Assembly: GCA_937876375.1 (NCBI GenBank)
Contig: CALEHY010000019.1
Span: 32,582-96,581, forward strand
Length of the DNA stretch: 64,000 nt
Reading direction: 5' to 3'
Source: an uncultured Clostridia bacterium
GTDB taxonomy: Bacteria; Bacillota; Clostridia; Oscillospirales; Acutalibacteraceae
Below the pieces are notes generated by a model. That model was not told the origin of the DNA. It saw only the letters and a program-made list of their open reading frames with translations, and ran no database searches. Shown in pieces: positions 25,433 through 34,968 of this stretch (position 1 is its first letter; each line of letters begins with the position of its first letter). Made by a program: the position numbers and the translations under genes.

Positions 25433-26965
25433 CTATTTGCAATCGTTTCTTATTTTTGCATAATCCTTCGCATTGATTACTCCATCATTATTTGTATCGG
25501 CATAGAAATGATAACCTTTTTTGTTTTGATATGTGATATTATTTTTAAAGTAATCCATTTTGTTTAATGTATTTATTGCAAAATCAGTTTTCTTTTGGTA
25601 AATGAGATTATGATTAAAATCAACGCCAAGACCTACAATGCTTTCGCCAGCATTAATAAATTCCTGCTTGTTCCACTTGCCTGTGCTATCTTGGATATAG
25701 ACATAAATAATGCCCCAAGAGCTCACATAAAACTTTCCATCAAGCAAAACTAGACGAGAATATGCATCTTTTGTGTTAACATATTTTGTAAACCAAGCGC
25801 CTGTTGGCTTATGCTGAGTTGTAAAGCTCTTGCTATCATACGAAATTTCACTAGAATCAACCTTATGTGTTCCTGTGTTATCCGTGCAATAGAAATATAA
25901 TTTTGAGGTATTTGGCTCATAATCGAGCGAATAATAGCCACCCTTATAGAAATAGATATTTGTTGAAACATCGTTCCAGGTGCTAGTATCATAATCCTTA
26001 TTTGTTGCTGAGCAATTATCAAAAGTTGCTCCACCATAGTGATAGTAGCCATCGGCAGTTGTCATATAGTCATCGCTTTTCAAAAAGCAACGATGGAACA
26101 CAGAGCCATAAGCATTTTTTCTTCCGTCATTTAGGCTATTATCGTCATAAGTCAAGTCGATATTAAACCAAGAGCCATTAATTTTAACCTTATTCCAAGC
26201 GTGAGCCATTTCGGTTGAAACAACATATTCCGACTCAATTCCAAGCCTATCAAGAACATATGTAAACGCTAGAGTATAGCCAGCACAAACTGTATATCCA
26301 TCATAAAAAATTCCATATGCTGAATGATAAATCTGCTTGTCATTTGTTTCGGCATCTGCTGGATAGGTTGCTATATTGCAAAAATAATCGTGCAGAGTCA
26401 AGACCTTTTGAACGTCTGTCATTGAGTCATCAACCTGTGCCAACGCTCTTTGGACTCCCTTTTCAAATATTTGCTTTGCCTTTGAAACAGCTGAGGAATC
26501 CATAACATAATAAGGATAAGCATAGTATACTGTTTTATCATCATAGGTTGTGTAACTATACGAGCTTGAAACATAAAACAAATCTGGATGGTCGTTAATT
26601 ACATTAGTATAGACCTTTTTAAATTCATCCATTGTGACAGAAAAGCCATAAATAGCTGGTGCAATTTGACCCTCAACATATTTTAGCTGACGATAAATAT
26701 ATTCCTCAAGTGTCATTGAAGCACGAGTTGAATTTTCATCGCTCATTTTATCTGCATTTGCTTCAACAAATTCTGCACTTTCAATAATTTCTTCATCAAA
26801 AGAGCCCTCTTGTAGAAGCTCAACCTTTTCCTCCACTCGCACACCAAAAAGACCCTTAGCAATATCTTCACCAAAGGCTAAAAACGGCATAGCAACAACT
26901 ATAATTGCCATTAATATTAAAATATAATTTCTTAATTTCTTTTTCATATTATTTAGTGTGTTCAT
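25433..26965 (-). CDS. Secreted transglutaminase-like protein with a dockerin-like EF-hand
   Basis: About 510 aa. N-terminal membrane/signal segment (NYILILMAIIVVAMPFLAF), then an ~80-residue acidic stretch, then a transglutaminase-like core. The Cys-His-Asp triad is Cys in YTVCAGYTLAF, His in STEMAHAWNKVKI and Asp in WFNIDLTYDD. A beta-rich region follows and the C terminus reads FYADTNNDGVINAKDYAKIR, a single calcium-binding EF-hand as in half a type I dockerin. It is probably a cell-surface peptidase or amidase. The gene sits between two near-identical terminator repeats (25364-25432 and 27073-27160). No strong ribosome site was seen. Confidence 0.8.
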   Translation of the reverse strand: MNTLNNMKKKLRNYILILMAIIVVAMPFLAFGEDIAKGLFGVRVEEKVELLQEGSFDEEIIESAEFVEANADKMSDENSTRASMTLEEYIYRQLKYVEGQIAPAIYGFSVTMDEFKKVYTNVINDHPDLFYVSSSYSYTTYDDKTVYYAYPYYVMDSSAVSKAKQIFEKGVQRALAQVDDSMTDVQKVLTLHDYFCNIATYPADAETNDKQIYHSAYGIFYDGYTVCAGYTLAFTYVLDRLGIESEYVVSTEMAHAWNKVKINGSWFNIDLTYDDNSLNDGRKNAYGSVFHRCFLKSDDYMTTADGYYHYGGATFDNCSATNKDYDTSTWNDVSTNIYFYKGGYYSLDYEPNTSKLYFYCTDNTGTHKVDSSEISYDSKSFTTQHKPTGAWFTKYVNTKDAYSRLVLLDGKFYVSSWGIIYVYIQDSTGKWNKQEFINAGESIVGLGVDFNHNLIYQKKTDFAINTLNKMDYFKNNITYQNKKGYHFYADTNNDGVINAKDYAKIRNDCK

Positions 26966-27072
26966 CAAGTGATAAATAAAATTTTTGATTTGCTTGTGTC
27001 ATAGAAAAATGTTTCTATACTAATAAATATTATATCAGCACTTAAAATTAAATGTCAACATTAATTATTAAA

Positions 27073-27160
27073 AACCAACGCAATACCAAAATAATCTGCC
27101 AGCACCGAATATAAAAATAACTGCCATAACGAAGGTAAAAATTCGTTATGGCAGTTTCTC
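27073..27160 (-). terminator. Terminator of the ribF-HAD gene end; second repeat copy
   Basis: AACTGCCATAACGAA (27119-27133) pairs with TTCGTTATGGCAGTT (27142-27156). The same stem and upstream flank occur at 25364-25432. Confidence 0.8.
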
Positions 27161-27181
27161 TTATAAATGTACATTTTTATA

Positions 27182-27844
27182 TTAAACATATTCTAATACT
27201 TCGATAATATCGTCGATGACTGGTACGTCATCTCGTAGATCTTGGTCCTTGAACCATCCAAAGTTCATACGAATAGCTTTCATACCTGCACCGAGTGCAC
27301 CCTGGATATCGTTAACTGGATGGTCGCCAACATACGCACACTCCTCTGGTGCGATACCAAGCTTGTCTGCTGTGTAGGTGAACAGTGCTGGGTCTGGCTT
27401 GTGCACACCGACATCACCACTGACTACCACGATATCACAATATGGACGAAGTCCACTAGTATCCATCTTATGATTTTGAAGATATGCTGGACCATTGGTG
27501 ATAACACCAGTGGTGTAGCCTCTATCCTTTAGCTCCTTTAGTAGAGGAATAGAGTTGTCGAATATCACATTACAGTCACCAAAGGTGGTGTCGTAATGCT
27601 CTGCTAACTCCTCTGCTGGTGGAGCATCAACCCAACCCCACATATCGATAAGCGATGCATACCAGTCCACACGAACAACATAACCACCCTTACCAGTGAT
27701 ACGCATATCCTCTTTTCTTTTTTCAAGCTCGATAGGGTCAAGGTCTGGCAGATATTTTGCAAAAAAATTGTCCATATATCCCTCAAAAGCCAAGGTCCTA
27801 TCCTGCAATGTTTCGTCAAAATCAAATAATACAGCTTTTATCAT
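27182..27844 (-). CDS. HAD-superfamily hydrolase (class IA)
   Basis: A 220-aa phosphatase-type protein. Motif I is VLFDFDETLQD, motif II is TGVITNGPAYLQNHKM, the motif III lysine lies in VHKPDPALFTYTADKL, and motif IV is YVGDHPVNDIQGALGAG. The insertion between motifs I and II is a helical cap, as in subclass IA. It overlaps the end of ribF by 23 bp, so the two are coupled. FMN or another small phosphate ester could be a substrate, but that is a guess from position. Confidence 0.85.
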   Translation of the reverse strand: MIKAVLFDFDETLQDRTLAFEGYMDNFFAKYLPDLDPIELEKRKEDMRITGKGGYVVRVDWYASLIDMWGWVDAPPAEELAEHYDTTFGDCNVIFDNSIPLLKELKDRGYTTGVITNGPAYLQNHKMDTSGLRPYCDIVVVSGDVGVHKPDPALFTYTADKLGIAPEECAYVGDHPVNDIQGALGAGMKAIRMNFGWFKDQDLRDDVPVIDDIIEVLEYV

Positions 27845-28634
27845 AGTCCAACTGTTCTCTCAATCCATCAATATCGGAAAAGGTCTTTTCCTCTCTCATA
27901 TATCGCACAAGCTCTATGCGTAGAGTCTTGCCGTACAAATCACCATCAAAGCCGAAAATATGTGTCTCACAAAGTGGCTCATCAACAATCCAAGTAGGAC
28001 GAATACCGATATTGGTAAACGCCTTGTACTCCACTCCATCGACAATCGCTCTGCTCTCATACACACCGAATTTTGGCACAATAAGACCATTTGGCAAATG
28101 CTGATTTGCTGTAGGAAAATCGATAGTCCTGCCCCTTTGGTCGCCAGTGATGACCTCGCTCTCAAAGGTGAAATTGTAGCCAAGCATAGCGTTGGCGTTC
28201 TCGATATCACCATCGGCAATGCATTTGCGAATACGAGTGGAGCTGATAGGCTCACCCTCATAGTCAAGATGCTCCAAGATACGCACCCAAATGTCCTTTT
28301 GCTCCAAAAATCCTCTCAAATCAAGAGCAGACCACATAGCATTCTTGCCAAAACGGAAGTTAAAGCCACATAGCACCATTCCAGCATTAAATCTGCCGAT
28401 AAGAATATCGTTAATGAAATCCTCAGCAGACATATTCTTAAGTTCTTCAAAATCTGCGAACACAACAGTAGGATATCTCTCCTCAAAAATACTCTTTTGT
28501 AGGAGTGAAAATCGGTTGTTGACACAGTAGATGATAGCGTCGTCACCACCAGTACATACTGTACAATGGGCACGGTGCATACCATCAAAGTCACCGAGTG
28601 CTACTGATATTCGTTTCTTATCTTTATTATCCAT
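27822..28634 (-). CDS. ribF: Bifunctional riboflavin kinase / FAD synthetase
   Basis: A 270-aa enzyme making FMN and FAD. The N-terminal adenylyltransferase domain has ALGDFDGMHRAH (the family usually reads G-x-FDG-H-x-G-H) and ISSTRIRKCIADGD. The C-terminal riboflavin kinase domain has GDQRGRTIDFPTANQ and FGVYESRAIVDG. At 270 aa it is shorter than the usual ~310, mainly within the first domain, where the HxGH-type motif is altered to GMHRAH, so FAD-synthetase activity may be weakened. It follows truB, as in many Firmicutes. Confidence 0.88.
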   Translation of the reverse strand: MDNKDKKRISVALGDFDGMHRAHCTVCTGGDDAIIYCVNNRFSLLQKSIFEERYPTVVFADFEELKNMSAEDFINDILIGRFNAGMVLCGFNFRFGKNAMWSALDLRGFLEQKDIWVRILEHLDYEGEPISSTRIRKCIADGDIENANAMLGYNFTFESEVITGDQRGRTIDFPTANQHLPNGLIVPKFGVYESRAIVDGVEYKAFTNIGIRPTWIVDEPLCETHIFGFDGDLYGKTLRIELVRYMREEKTFSDIDGLREQLDYDKSCII

Positions 28635-28635
28635 A

Positions 28636-29529
28636 CTAATCTCGTCTGGAAAGCAGACGCAACAGCTTTAGCTGTGCTCCGTCATTCTCTCCAAGTCCTA
28701 AAAATTGTCCCTCGCCATCATACACGGCACATGGGATATTGATACCAGGGGCGTTCTTCACCCTGTCAATATCAAGCGCCCCACCATTGCAAAAGCGAAC
28801 TGCTTGCTTTGGTGACACAAACACCCTCTTGTAATCACTAAACATTTCTTCAACGCTGTGCAAAACAGCACCAAAGTCGCCATCACTGTCCTTGATTGCT
28901 TGAAGCTCATCAATAGTGACACAGTCATCAAGGCTAAAGCCCATAGCCCTAGTCCTGCAAAGCTCTGTCATAGTCGCACCACAGCCAAGCGCTCTGCCGA
29001 TATCATCGATGAGCGAACGGATATATGTACCCTTTGAGCAGAGCACGTCGATGACATACTCATCACCAATCTGGTCGACTAGCTCTAGCGATTTTATTTC
29101 CACCTCACAAGCGTCACGCTCAATCTCCTTGCCCTGTCTGGCAAGGTCATAAAGCCTAACACCATCAACGCTCTTGGCGCTAAACATAGGTGGCATCTGC
29201 ATAATTTTGCCAACAAATCGTGGCAATATATCAAGAATATCGTCCCTGTCAACATTGACCTCGTACTCACCAGTAATATTACCAGTGATATCGAGCGTGT
29301 CAGTCGTCTTGCCAAGCACAAAATGGGCACGATAGCCCTTGTCACTATCTGGCAAAAAATTCAAAAATCTAGTAGCGCCACCAAGCATAATTGGTAGCAC
29401 GCCGGTAGCCATAGGGTCGAGCGTGCCAGTATGACCAGCCTTCTTCTCCCTAGTGATGCCCCTAGTCTTTGCAACGACACCGAACGAGGTAATATCCTTG
29501 CCCTTGTTCACACAAATAATGCCTGTCAT
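28636..29529 (-). CDS. truB: tRNA pseudouridine-55 synthase
   Basis: 297 aa. Isomerises U55 in the T arm of tRNAs. The catalytic motif is GHTGTLDPMATGVLPIM with the Asp nucleophile, followed by RFLNFLPDSDKGYRAHF, MFSAKSVDGVRLYDLAR, and CSKGTYIRSLIDDIG. A C-terminal PUA-like part follows (FVSPKQAVRFCNGG). Its start overlaps the stop of the preceding nrnA (TAATG), within the rimP-infB-rbfA-nrnA-truB-ribF run. Confidence 0.95.
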   Translation of the reverse strand: MTGIICVNKGKDITSFGVVAKTRGITREKKAGHTGTLDPMATGVLPIMLGGATRFLNFLPDSDKGYRAHFVLGKTTDTLDITGNITGEYEVNVDRDDILDILPRFVGKIMQMPPMFSAKSVDGVRLYDLARQGKEIERDACEVEIKSLELVDQIGDEYVIDVLCSKGTYIRSLIDDIGRALGCGATMTELCRTRAMGFSLDDCVTIDELQAIKDSDGDFGAVLHSVEEMFSDYKRVFVSPKQAVRFCNGGALDIDRVKNAPGINIPCAVYDGEGQFLGLGENDGAQLKLLRLLSRRD

Positions 29530-30476
29530 TACTTTAGTAATTCCTCACATTTTGCGACAAGTAGTCGCTTTGCCTCTTCAACACCACAGTCAAAACGACA
29601 AGCAGCAGCCTGCTTGTGGCCACCACCACCGAATGCACTAGCAAGCACTGATGCATCAACACTCTCGAATGTTCTAATCGAGCATTTGCAGGTCTTGTCC
29701 GGCTTTTCACGAATAGAAAGACCAATCTCAACACCCTCGATTTGACGAGTTAGTGGTGCGATAGCCTCTGTCTCCTGCTCATTTGAGCCAGTCCTTGCGT
29801 ACATATCCTGTGTCACGGTAGCGACACAAATTCTGTCATTAGAATACAGCTCCATACCCTCGATAACAAGTCGCTCTAGTGCAGCATAAGTTCTTGTCTT
29901 GGTCTCAAACATAATACGGTTGATAGTACCATTGTCAACACCAAGGTCGATTAGCTCTGCTGCAGCACGATATGTGTTAGAGGTGGTGCTAGAATATCTA
30001 AAACAGCCAGTATCAGTGGTGATACCCGTGTATAGGCATTCTGCAATTTTCTTGTCTATATCGATATGCATAGCCTTGATAACCTTTAGCACGACCTCAC
30101 AAGCAGCAGCTGCATCAGCGTTTAGTAGCAAATTCTCTGCAAACTCGGTATTAGTACCATGATGGTCGATGCAAAGATTGATTTTGCCAGCATATTCGTC
30201 TGCCAAATCGCCAAGCAAATTCTCTGTGGCAACGTCGACAGCAACGATATACTCTGGCTCAAAGCTTGGCATATCAAGGTCATCAAAGAGATAATTATAT
30301 TTTGATTGAATAGGGTCGGCACAAAGAACTCTTGCTCTCTTGCCAATCTTAATAAGTGCTCTGCATAGTCCAAAGCCACAGCCCAATGTGTCACCATCTG
30401 GGTGAGCATGGGTCAAGATAAGAATATTATCCTGTGACTTGAGAAGATGAGCACATTTTTCAACATTAATCTTCAT
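29529..30476 (-). CDS. nrnA: DHH-family phosphoesterase, nanoRNase/pAp phosphatase
   Basis: A 315-aa protein that degrades short oligoribonucleotides and removes the 3'-phosphate of pAp in characterised NrnA proteins. DHH motifs: ILTHAHPDGDTLGCGF, IVAVDVATENLLG, and LCIDHHGTNTEFAE with the name-giving DHH. The C-terminal DHHA1 domain has SVDASVLASAFGGGGHKQAAA. It overlaps rbfA by 11 bp and truB by 1 bp. Role assigned from family and from its conserved place between rbfA and truB. Confidence 0.92.
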   Translation of the reverse strand: MKINVEKCAHLLKSQDNILILTHAHPDGDTLGCGFGLCRALIKIGKRARVLCADPIQSKYNYLFDDLDMPSFEPEYIVAVDVATENLLGDLADEYAGKINLCIDHHGTNTEFAENLLLNADAAAACEVVLKVIKAMHIDIDKKIAECLYTGITTDTGCFRYSSTTSNTYRAAAELIDLGVDNGTINRIMFETKTRTYAALERLVIEGMELYSNDRICVATVTQDMYARTGSNEQETEAIAPLTRQIEGVEIGLSIREKPDKTCKCSIRTFESVDASVLASAFGGGGHKQAAACRFDCGVEEAKRLLVAKCEELLK

Positions 30477-30822
30477 CTTTAGTCTCTATACTTTTTAGCT
30501 TGTCAAAAAGCTCCATTCCTTTTTCGATAGAATCATCAGCGACAAATCTAAGCTCCGGTGTCTTGCGTAGCTTTAGGGATGAGCCAAGTCGACTACGGAT
30601 AAAGCCCTGTGCAGCCTTTAGTCCCTTGACAGAAGCCTTGGCGTCCTCGATACCCTTTAGCGAGCTGATATATGCTGTGGCATAGCTAAGGTCGTTGCTA
30701 ACGTCGACCTTAACCACAGTGAGCATACTACCGGACACACGAGGGTCCTTGACCTCTCGCAATATAGCGATAAGCTCACGCTTAACGTCCTCTGTAATTC
30801 TGTCTATTCTATATCCAGCCAT
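30466..30822 (-). CDS. rbfA: 30S ribosome-binding factor A
   Basis: A 118-aa single KH-like domain protein for 16S rRNA maturation at low temperature. YRIDRITEDVKRELIAIL at the N terminus, VKDPRVSG and SNDLSYATAYISSL are standard. Start after GAGGTTTTT. Between it and infB lies a repeat of about 90 bp. Confidence 0.93.
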   Translation of the reverse strand: MAGYRIDRITEDVKRELIAILREVKDPRVSGSMLTVVKVDVSNDLSYATAYISSLKGIEDAKASVKGLKAAQGFIRSRLGSSLKLRKTPELRFVADDSIEKGMELFDKLKSIETKDED

Positions 30823-30837
30823 AAAAACCTCATTTTA

Positions 30838-30928
30838 GTTGCTAGTTGTTAGTCGTTAGTTGCTAGTTTTTTGGATGAGCTCTGCTCATACTCGATTTAA
30901 CTAGCAACTAGAAACTAGAAACTAACAA
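30838..30928. repeat. TAGTTGCTAG-type repeat
   Basis: Multiple TAGTTGCTAGT/ACTAGCAACTA units form a stem around a central ATGAG...CTCAT hairpin. The repeat begins at the stop codon of infB. A second, shorter copy is at 54282-54320. Confidence 0.75.
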
Positions 30929-33301
30929 CTAATCTCTATATTCCTCAACATAATATGCCTCTAGGATATCGCCCTGCTTGATATCGTCGAAGTCCTCAAG
31001 TGTGATACCACACTCGTAACCTGATGATACCTCCTTAACCTCGTCCTTAAATCTCTTAAGGTTTGCGATACCACAATCAGCAACCTGCTTGCCGTCACGG
31101 ATAACTCTTACCTTACCAGCACGACGAATTGTACCAGAGGTAACAAGTGAACCAGCAACTGTACCAGCAGATGAAATCTTGAACACCTCTCTGACCTCAA
31201 CAGTACCAGTGTCAACGTCACGATATTTTGGTGCTCTCATACCACGCATAGCGTTCTCGATATCCTCGATTGCATCGTAGATAATGTTGTATGTCTTAAT
31301 CTCGATGCCATCACGGTCTGCATTATCCTTTGCAACTGGGTCAACGTCAACAGCGAAGCCAACGATGATAGCATTTGATGCAGATGCAAGCATAACATCG
31401 CTCTCATTGATTAGACCAACGCCACCGTGGATAATCTTTACTCTAACCTCATCATTCTCGATCTTGAGAAGTGACTGCTTAACAGCCTCAACAGAGCCCT
31501 GAACGTCAGCCTTGACGATGATATTAAGCTCCTTCATCTCGCCATCCTGAATTGTATCAAATAGAGTATCAAGTGTAACCTTCTGGAATGCCTTGAACTC
31601 CTCTTCCTTTGCCTCTGCCTTTCTCTGCTCAACAAGCTGTCTAGCAAGCTTTTCGTCAGATACAGCGTTGAACAAATCACCACTCATTGGTGCAGCGTCA
31701 AGACCCATAACCTCTACTGGAACAGATGGAGTAGCCTCATTTAGCTTTCTGCCACGGTAGTCAGTCATAGCTCTAACCTTACCAACAGCTGTGCCAGCAA
31801 CGATAACATCACCAGAGTGAAGAGTACCATTCTGTACGAGTAGAGTAGCGATAGGACCTCTGCCCTTGTCTAGCTTTGCCTCGATAACAACACCCTTTGC
31901 TGTACGAGCAGGGTTAGCCTTTAGCTCACACATTTCAGCAACAAGACCGATTGTCTCGAGTAGCTTGTCGATACCCATCTTTGTCTTTGCAGATACTGGA
32001 ACACAGATGATATTACCACCCCACTCCTCTGGGATGAGCTCATGCTCTGTGAGCTGTTGCATAATTCTATCTGGGTTTGCACCCTCTTTATCCATCTTGT
32101 TGATAGCAACGATAATCTCTACACCAGCAGCCTTTGCGTGATTAATAGCCTCGATAGTCTGTGGCATAATACCATCATCAGCAGCAACAACAAGAACAGC
32201 AATATCAGTGCTCATAGCACCTCTAGCTCTCATAGCTGTGAATGCTGCGTGTCCTGGTGTGTCAAGGAATGTGATAGTCTGGCCATCAGCAGTGTTAACC
32301 TGATATGCACCGATAGCCTGGGTGATACCACCAGCCTCGGTAGAGGTAACGTCTGTGTTACGGATAGCATCAAGGATTGAGGTCTTACCATGGTCAACGT
32401 GACCCATTACACAAACAACTGGTGGACGAGTGATAGCGTTCTCATCATCCTCAATCTCTTCCTCAATAATCTGCTCCTCGATAGTAACGACAACCTCTTT
32501 CTCTACCTTTGCACCAAGCTCGGTTGCAACGATATCAGCTGTGTCGTAGTCGATAACCTCGTTAACGCCAACCATCATACCAAGCTTCATAAGCTCTTTG
32601 ATAACCTCGTTAGCTGTCATACGAAGTAGTGAAGCAAGCTCACCAACAGTAATTTCCTCTGGAACAGAAATCTTAATCTGTTGCTTCTTTCTCTGCTCTG
32701 CGATACGAGCTAGACGCTGTGCCTCTGTCTCCTTCTTTGAGCGAGCGTGCATGCCCTGTGGCTTCTTCTTTCTGTACTGCTTGCTCTTTTGTGAAAGCTT
32801 CTGCTTCTTCTGATAATCGCCAACAGAATTTGCTGGAGCGATATCATCATACTTTTGATTGTATTTTTCTAGGTCAACAGTGTTTGCTCTAGTGTCGATA
32901 TGACGAGCCTCACCCTTTGTTCTAGCCTGTGGAGCCTGGGTAGCCTTTTTCTTTGCCTTCTCCTCTGCTCTCTTTGCAGCCTGCTCTGCCATCTGTAAAA
33001 TAGCAGCCTGTGACTGATGCTTCTTGCTCTTTGCATCGTCCTTCTTTGGCTCTGCCTTCTTCTTTGGTGCAGAGTCCTTCTTCTTTTCTACCTTTTTCTT
33101 TGTTGCAAAATATGCGTTAAAATCACTGTGGCTGTTCATCTGTGTTAGCTTGTCAAACACAATGTTTAGCTCATCCTGAGTTAGAACAGTACCAGCCTTC
33201 TTTGCTGGACCATCGCAATATTCAGTAAGGATTTCAACGATTTCTTTATTAGATTTACCAAAATCCTTTGCAATATCGGAAACCTTTAGCTTAATTACCA
33301 T
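30929..33301 (-). CDS. infB: Translation initiation factor IF-2
   Basis: A 790-aa GTPase that delivers fMet-tRNA to the 30S subunit. N-terminal IF2-N domain (VSDIAKDFGKSNKEIVEIL), a long Lys/Ala-rich linker, a second IF2-N domain near residue 210, then the G domain with GHVDHGKTSILDAI (G1), DTPGHAAFTAMRARG (G3) and INKMDKEG (G4). Domains II-IV follow, ending LEDFDDIKQGDILEAY. Start after GGAGGAAAACTAT. Standard place after ylxQ. Confidence 0.97.
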   Translation of the reverse strand: MVIKLKVSDIAKDFGKSNKEIVEILTEYCDGPAKKAGTVLTQDELNIVFDKLTQMNSHSDFNAYFATKKKVEKKKDSAPKKKAEPKKDDAKSKKHQSQAAILQMAEQAAKRAEEKAKKKATQAPQARTKGEARHIDTRANTVDLEKYNQKYDDIAPANSVGDYQKKQKLSQKSKQYRKKKPQGMHARSKKETEAQRLARIAEQRKKQQIKISVPEEITVGELASLLRMTANEVIKELMKLGMMVGVNEVIDYDTADIVATELGAKVEKEVVVTIEEQIIEEEIEDDENAITRPPVVCVMGHVDHGKTSILDAIRNTDVTSTEAGGITQAIGAYQVNTADGQTITFLDTPGHAAFTAMRARGAMSTDIAVLVVAADDGIMPQTIEAINHAKAAGVEIIVAINKMDKEGANPDRIMQQLTEHELIPEEWGGNIICVPVSAKTKMGIDKLLETIGLVAEMCELKANPARTAKGVVIEAKLDKGRGPIATLLVQNGTLHSGDVIVAGTAVGKVRAMTDYRGRKLNEATPSVPVEVMGLDAAPMSGDLFNAVSDEKLARQLVEQRKAEAKEEEFKAFQKVTLDTLFDTIQDGEMKELNIIVKADVQGSVEAVKQSLLKIENDEVRVKIIHGGVGLINESDVMLASASNAIIVGFAVDVDPVAKDNADRDGIEIKTYNIIYDAIEDIENAMRGMRAPKYRDVDTGTVEVREVFKISSAGTVAGSLVTSGTIRRAGKVRVIRDGKQVADCGIANLKRFKDEVKEVSSGYECGITLEDFDDIKQGDILEAYYVEEYRD

Positions 33302-33317
33302 ATAGTTTTCCTCCTTG

Positions 33318-33632
33318 TTATTCGTTAATTAGTTCAATTATTCTCTTTGCAAAATTTTCGTCATCAACAGTGATAACACCAGCCTTGTAGCCGAGCGCAA
33401 AATGTAGCTCGTCAATGCTATCATCTAATCTTATGCTAGGAAGATTTGGCATATATTCGTCAGTGAGCATTTCAAACTCACGAACAAGTCTGTCGCTCAT
33501 ATCAGTAGCAAAAAGCAAGAGCTTTGCCTTTCTACCCTTTATTGACTTTTCTGCCATATCGTGACCCATAGACAGCCTACCTGCTCTGCGAGCCATACCA
33601 AGCATAGATAAATATTTTTTGTTATCAGCCAT
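33318..33632 (-). CDS. ylxQ: L7Ae/YlxQ-family RNA-binding protein
   Basis: A 104-aa protein of the L7Ae/L30e fold. A longer frame reaches back into the preceding gene, but the ATG at 33632 (MADNKKYLSMLGMARRAGRL) overlaps its stop and fits the family length. Motifs: GMARRAGRLSMGHDMAEKSI and LLFATDMSDRLVREFEML. Such proteins bind kink-turn RNA; the role in this operon is not well defined. Confidence 0.88.
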   Translation of the reverse strand: MADNKKYLSMLGMARRAGRLSMGHDMAEKSIKGRKAKLLLFATDMSDRLVREFEMLTDEYMPNLPSIRLDDSIDELHFALGYKAGVITVDDENFAKRIIELINE

Positions 33633-33891
33633 TGATTTCTTCTTCCATTTTATCGTAAACAGCGTCCTCGATAGATACGCCAAACGCTCTGTCAAACGCC
33701 TTTTTCTTGCGTGCTTTTTTTAGACAATCGGCATTCTTGCACACATATGCTCCTCTGCCACTCTTTTTGCCAGTCAAGTCTAGGCTAATCTCGCCATCTG
33801 GGCTCTTAACCACTCTGACTAGCTCACGCTTGTCAAACATTTCTCCACAGCCAGTACACATACGCAGTGGAATTTTTTTCGTTTTCATCAA
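33625..33891 (-). CDS. rnpM: YlxR/RnpM family protein
   Basis: An 88-aa basic protein with RMCTGCGEMFDKRELVRVV, GRGAYVCKNADCLKKA and RKKKAFDRAF, the YlxR signature. Recent work on B. subtilis names it RnpM, a modulator of RNase P. It overlaps ylxQ by 8 bp and follows nusA by 6 bp. Confidence 0.92.
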   Translation of the reverse strand: MMKTKKIPLRMCTGCGEMFDKRELVRVVKSPDGEISLDLTGKKSGRGAYVCKNADCLKKARKKKAFDRAFGVSIEDAVYDKMEEEING

Positions 33892-33897
33892 ATCACC

Positions 33898-34947
33898 TTA
33901 GCCCTCGTAGAAGCCACTCTCTGGCTTGATATCGATTTTCCAAGAGGTGAGCTTTGCAGCTAGACGAACATTCTGTCCCTTGTTACCGATAGCAAGTGAA
34001 AGCTGGTCATCTGGAACAGTAGCACGACAGCTCTTTGCACCCTCATCAAGAATTTCAACAGATACAACATCTGATGGAGCAAGTGCAGCAGATACGAACT
34101 CTACTGGGTCATCACTGTACTTAACGATATCAATCTTTTCGCCACCAAGAGCATCAACAATGTTAGATACTCTCTGACCTCTAGGACCGATACAAGCTCC
34201 TACTGGATCAACGTCCTCATCCTTTGAGAACACAGCAATCTTTGTACGAGAGCCAGCCTCACGAGATACAGACTTAATCTCGATAGTGCCATCAAAAATC
34301 TCTGGTACCTCTGTCTCAAATAGTCTACGAACAAGACCAGGGTGTGTACGAGAAATCATAACCTTTGGTCCCTTTGTGCTCTCCTTAACGTCTACAACAA
34401 AAATCTTTGTCATATCGCCCTCTGTGAACACCTCACCAGGTACCTGCTCTGCTCTAGGTAGGATAGCCTCGTTCTTGCCAATCTCTAGTGTGATATTGCC
34501 ACTAACTGGGTCAATTCTAACAACCTTTGCAGATAGAAGCTCTTGGTTCTTGCTCTGGAACTCCTGTAGCATCTGTCCTCTTTCAGCCTCACGAATACCC
34601 TGACGGATAACATGCTTCGCTGTCTGAGCAACAATTCTACCAAACTGCTTTGTCTTTAGTGGGATATCGATTGTCTTGCCAACCTTTGCACTCTTACGGA
34701 TGAGCTGTGCCTGCTCTAGTGTCAAGTCAGTATCTGGGTCCTCGATTTCCTCAACAACATTCTTTCTAACATAAACCTTGATTTTCTGCTTGTCAGGGTC
34801 GATATCACAATGAACAATATCCTTGCCATTGTAGTCATGCTTTGCAGCAACGATAATCGCAGCAGAAATCTTGTCATACATATATTCCTCTGTGATACCC
34901 TTTTCAGCACAAATCATTTTTACTGCTTCAAAAAATTCCTTACTCAT
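33898..34947 (-). CDS. nusA: Transcription termination/antitermination factor NusA
   Basis: A 349-aa RNA polymerase-binding factor. N-terminal domain MSKEFFEAVKMICAEKGITE, S1 domain around VSGNITLEIGKNEAILPRAE, then KH1/KH2 with DPVGACIGPRGQRVSNIVDA and LSLAIGNKGQNVRLAAKLT. The short form without C-terminal acidic repeats is normal for Firmicutes. Start at 34947: an ATG four codons earlier touches GAGAGG and leaves no spacer, while AGGAAAA precedes this one. Confidence 0.95.
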   Translation of the reverse strand: MSKEFFEAVKMICAEKGITEEYMYDKISAAIIVAAKHDYNGKDIVHCDIDPDKQKIKVYVRKNVVEEIEDPDTDLTLEQAQLIRKSAKVGKTIDIPLKTKQFGRIVAQTAKHVIRQGIREAERGQMLQEFQSKNQELLSAKVVRIDPVSGNITLEIGKNEAILPRAEQVPGEVFTEGDMTKIFVVDVKESTKGPKVMISRTHPGLVRRLFETEVPEIFDGTIEIKSVSREAGSRTKIAVFSKDEDVDPVGACIGPRGQRVSNIVDALGGEKIDIVKYSDDPVEFVSAALAPSDVVSVEILDEGAKSCRATVPDDQLSLAIGNKGQNVRLAAKLTSWKIDIKPESGFYEG

Positions 34948-34968
34948 TTTTCCTATCATCCTCTCAAA

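Noticed and set aside
27822..28700. FMN riboswitch near ribF
   Set aside because: ribF starts within the operon right behind truB, with no leader space for the aptamer.
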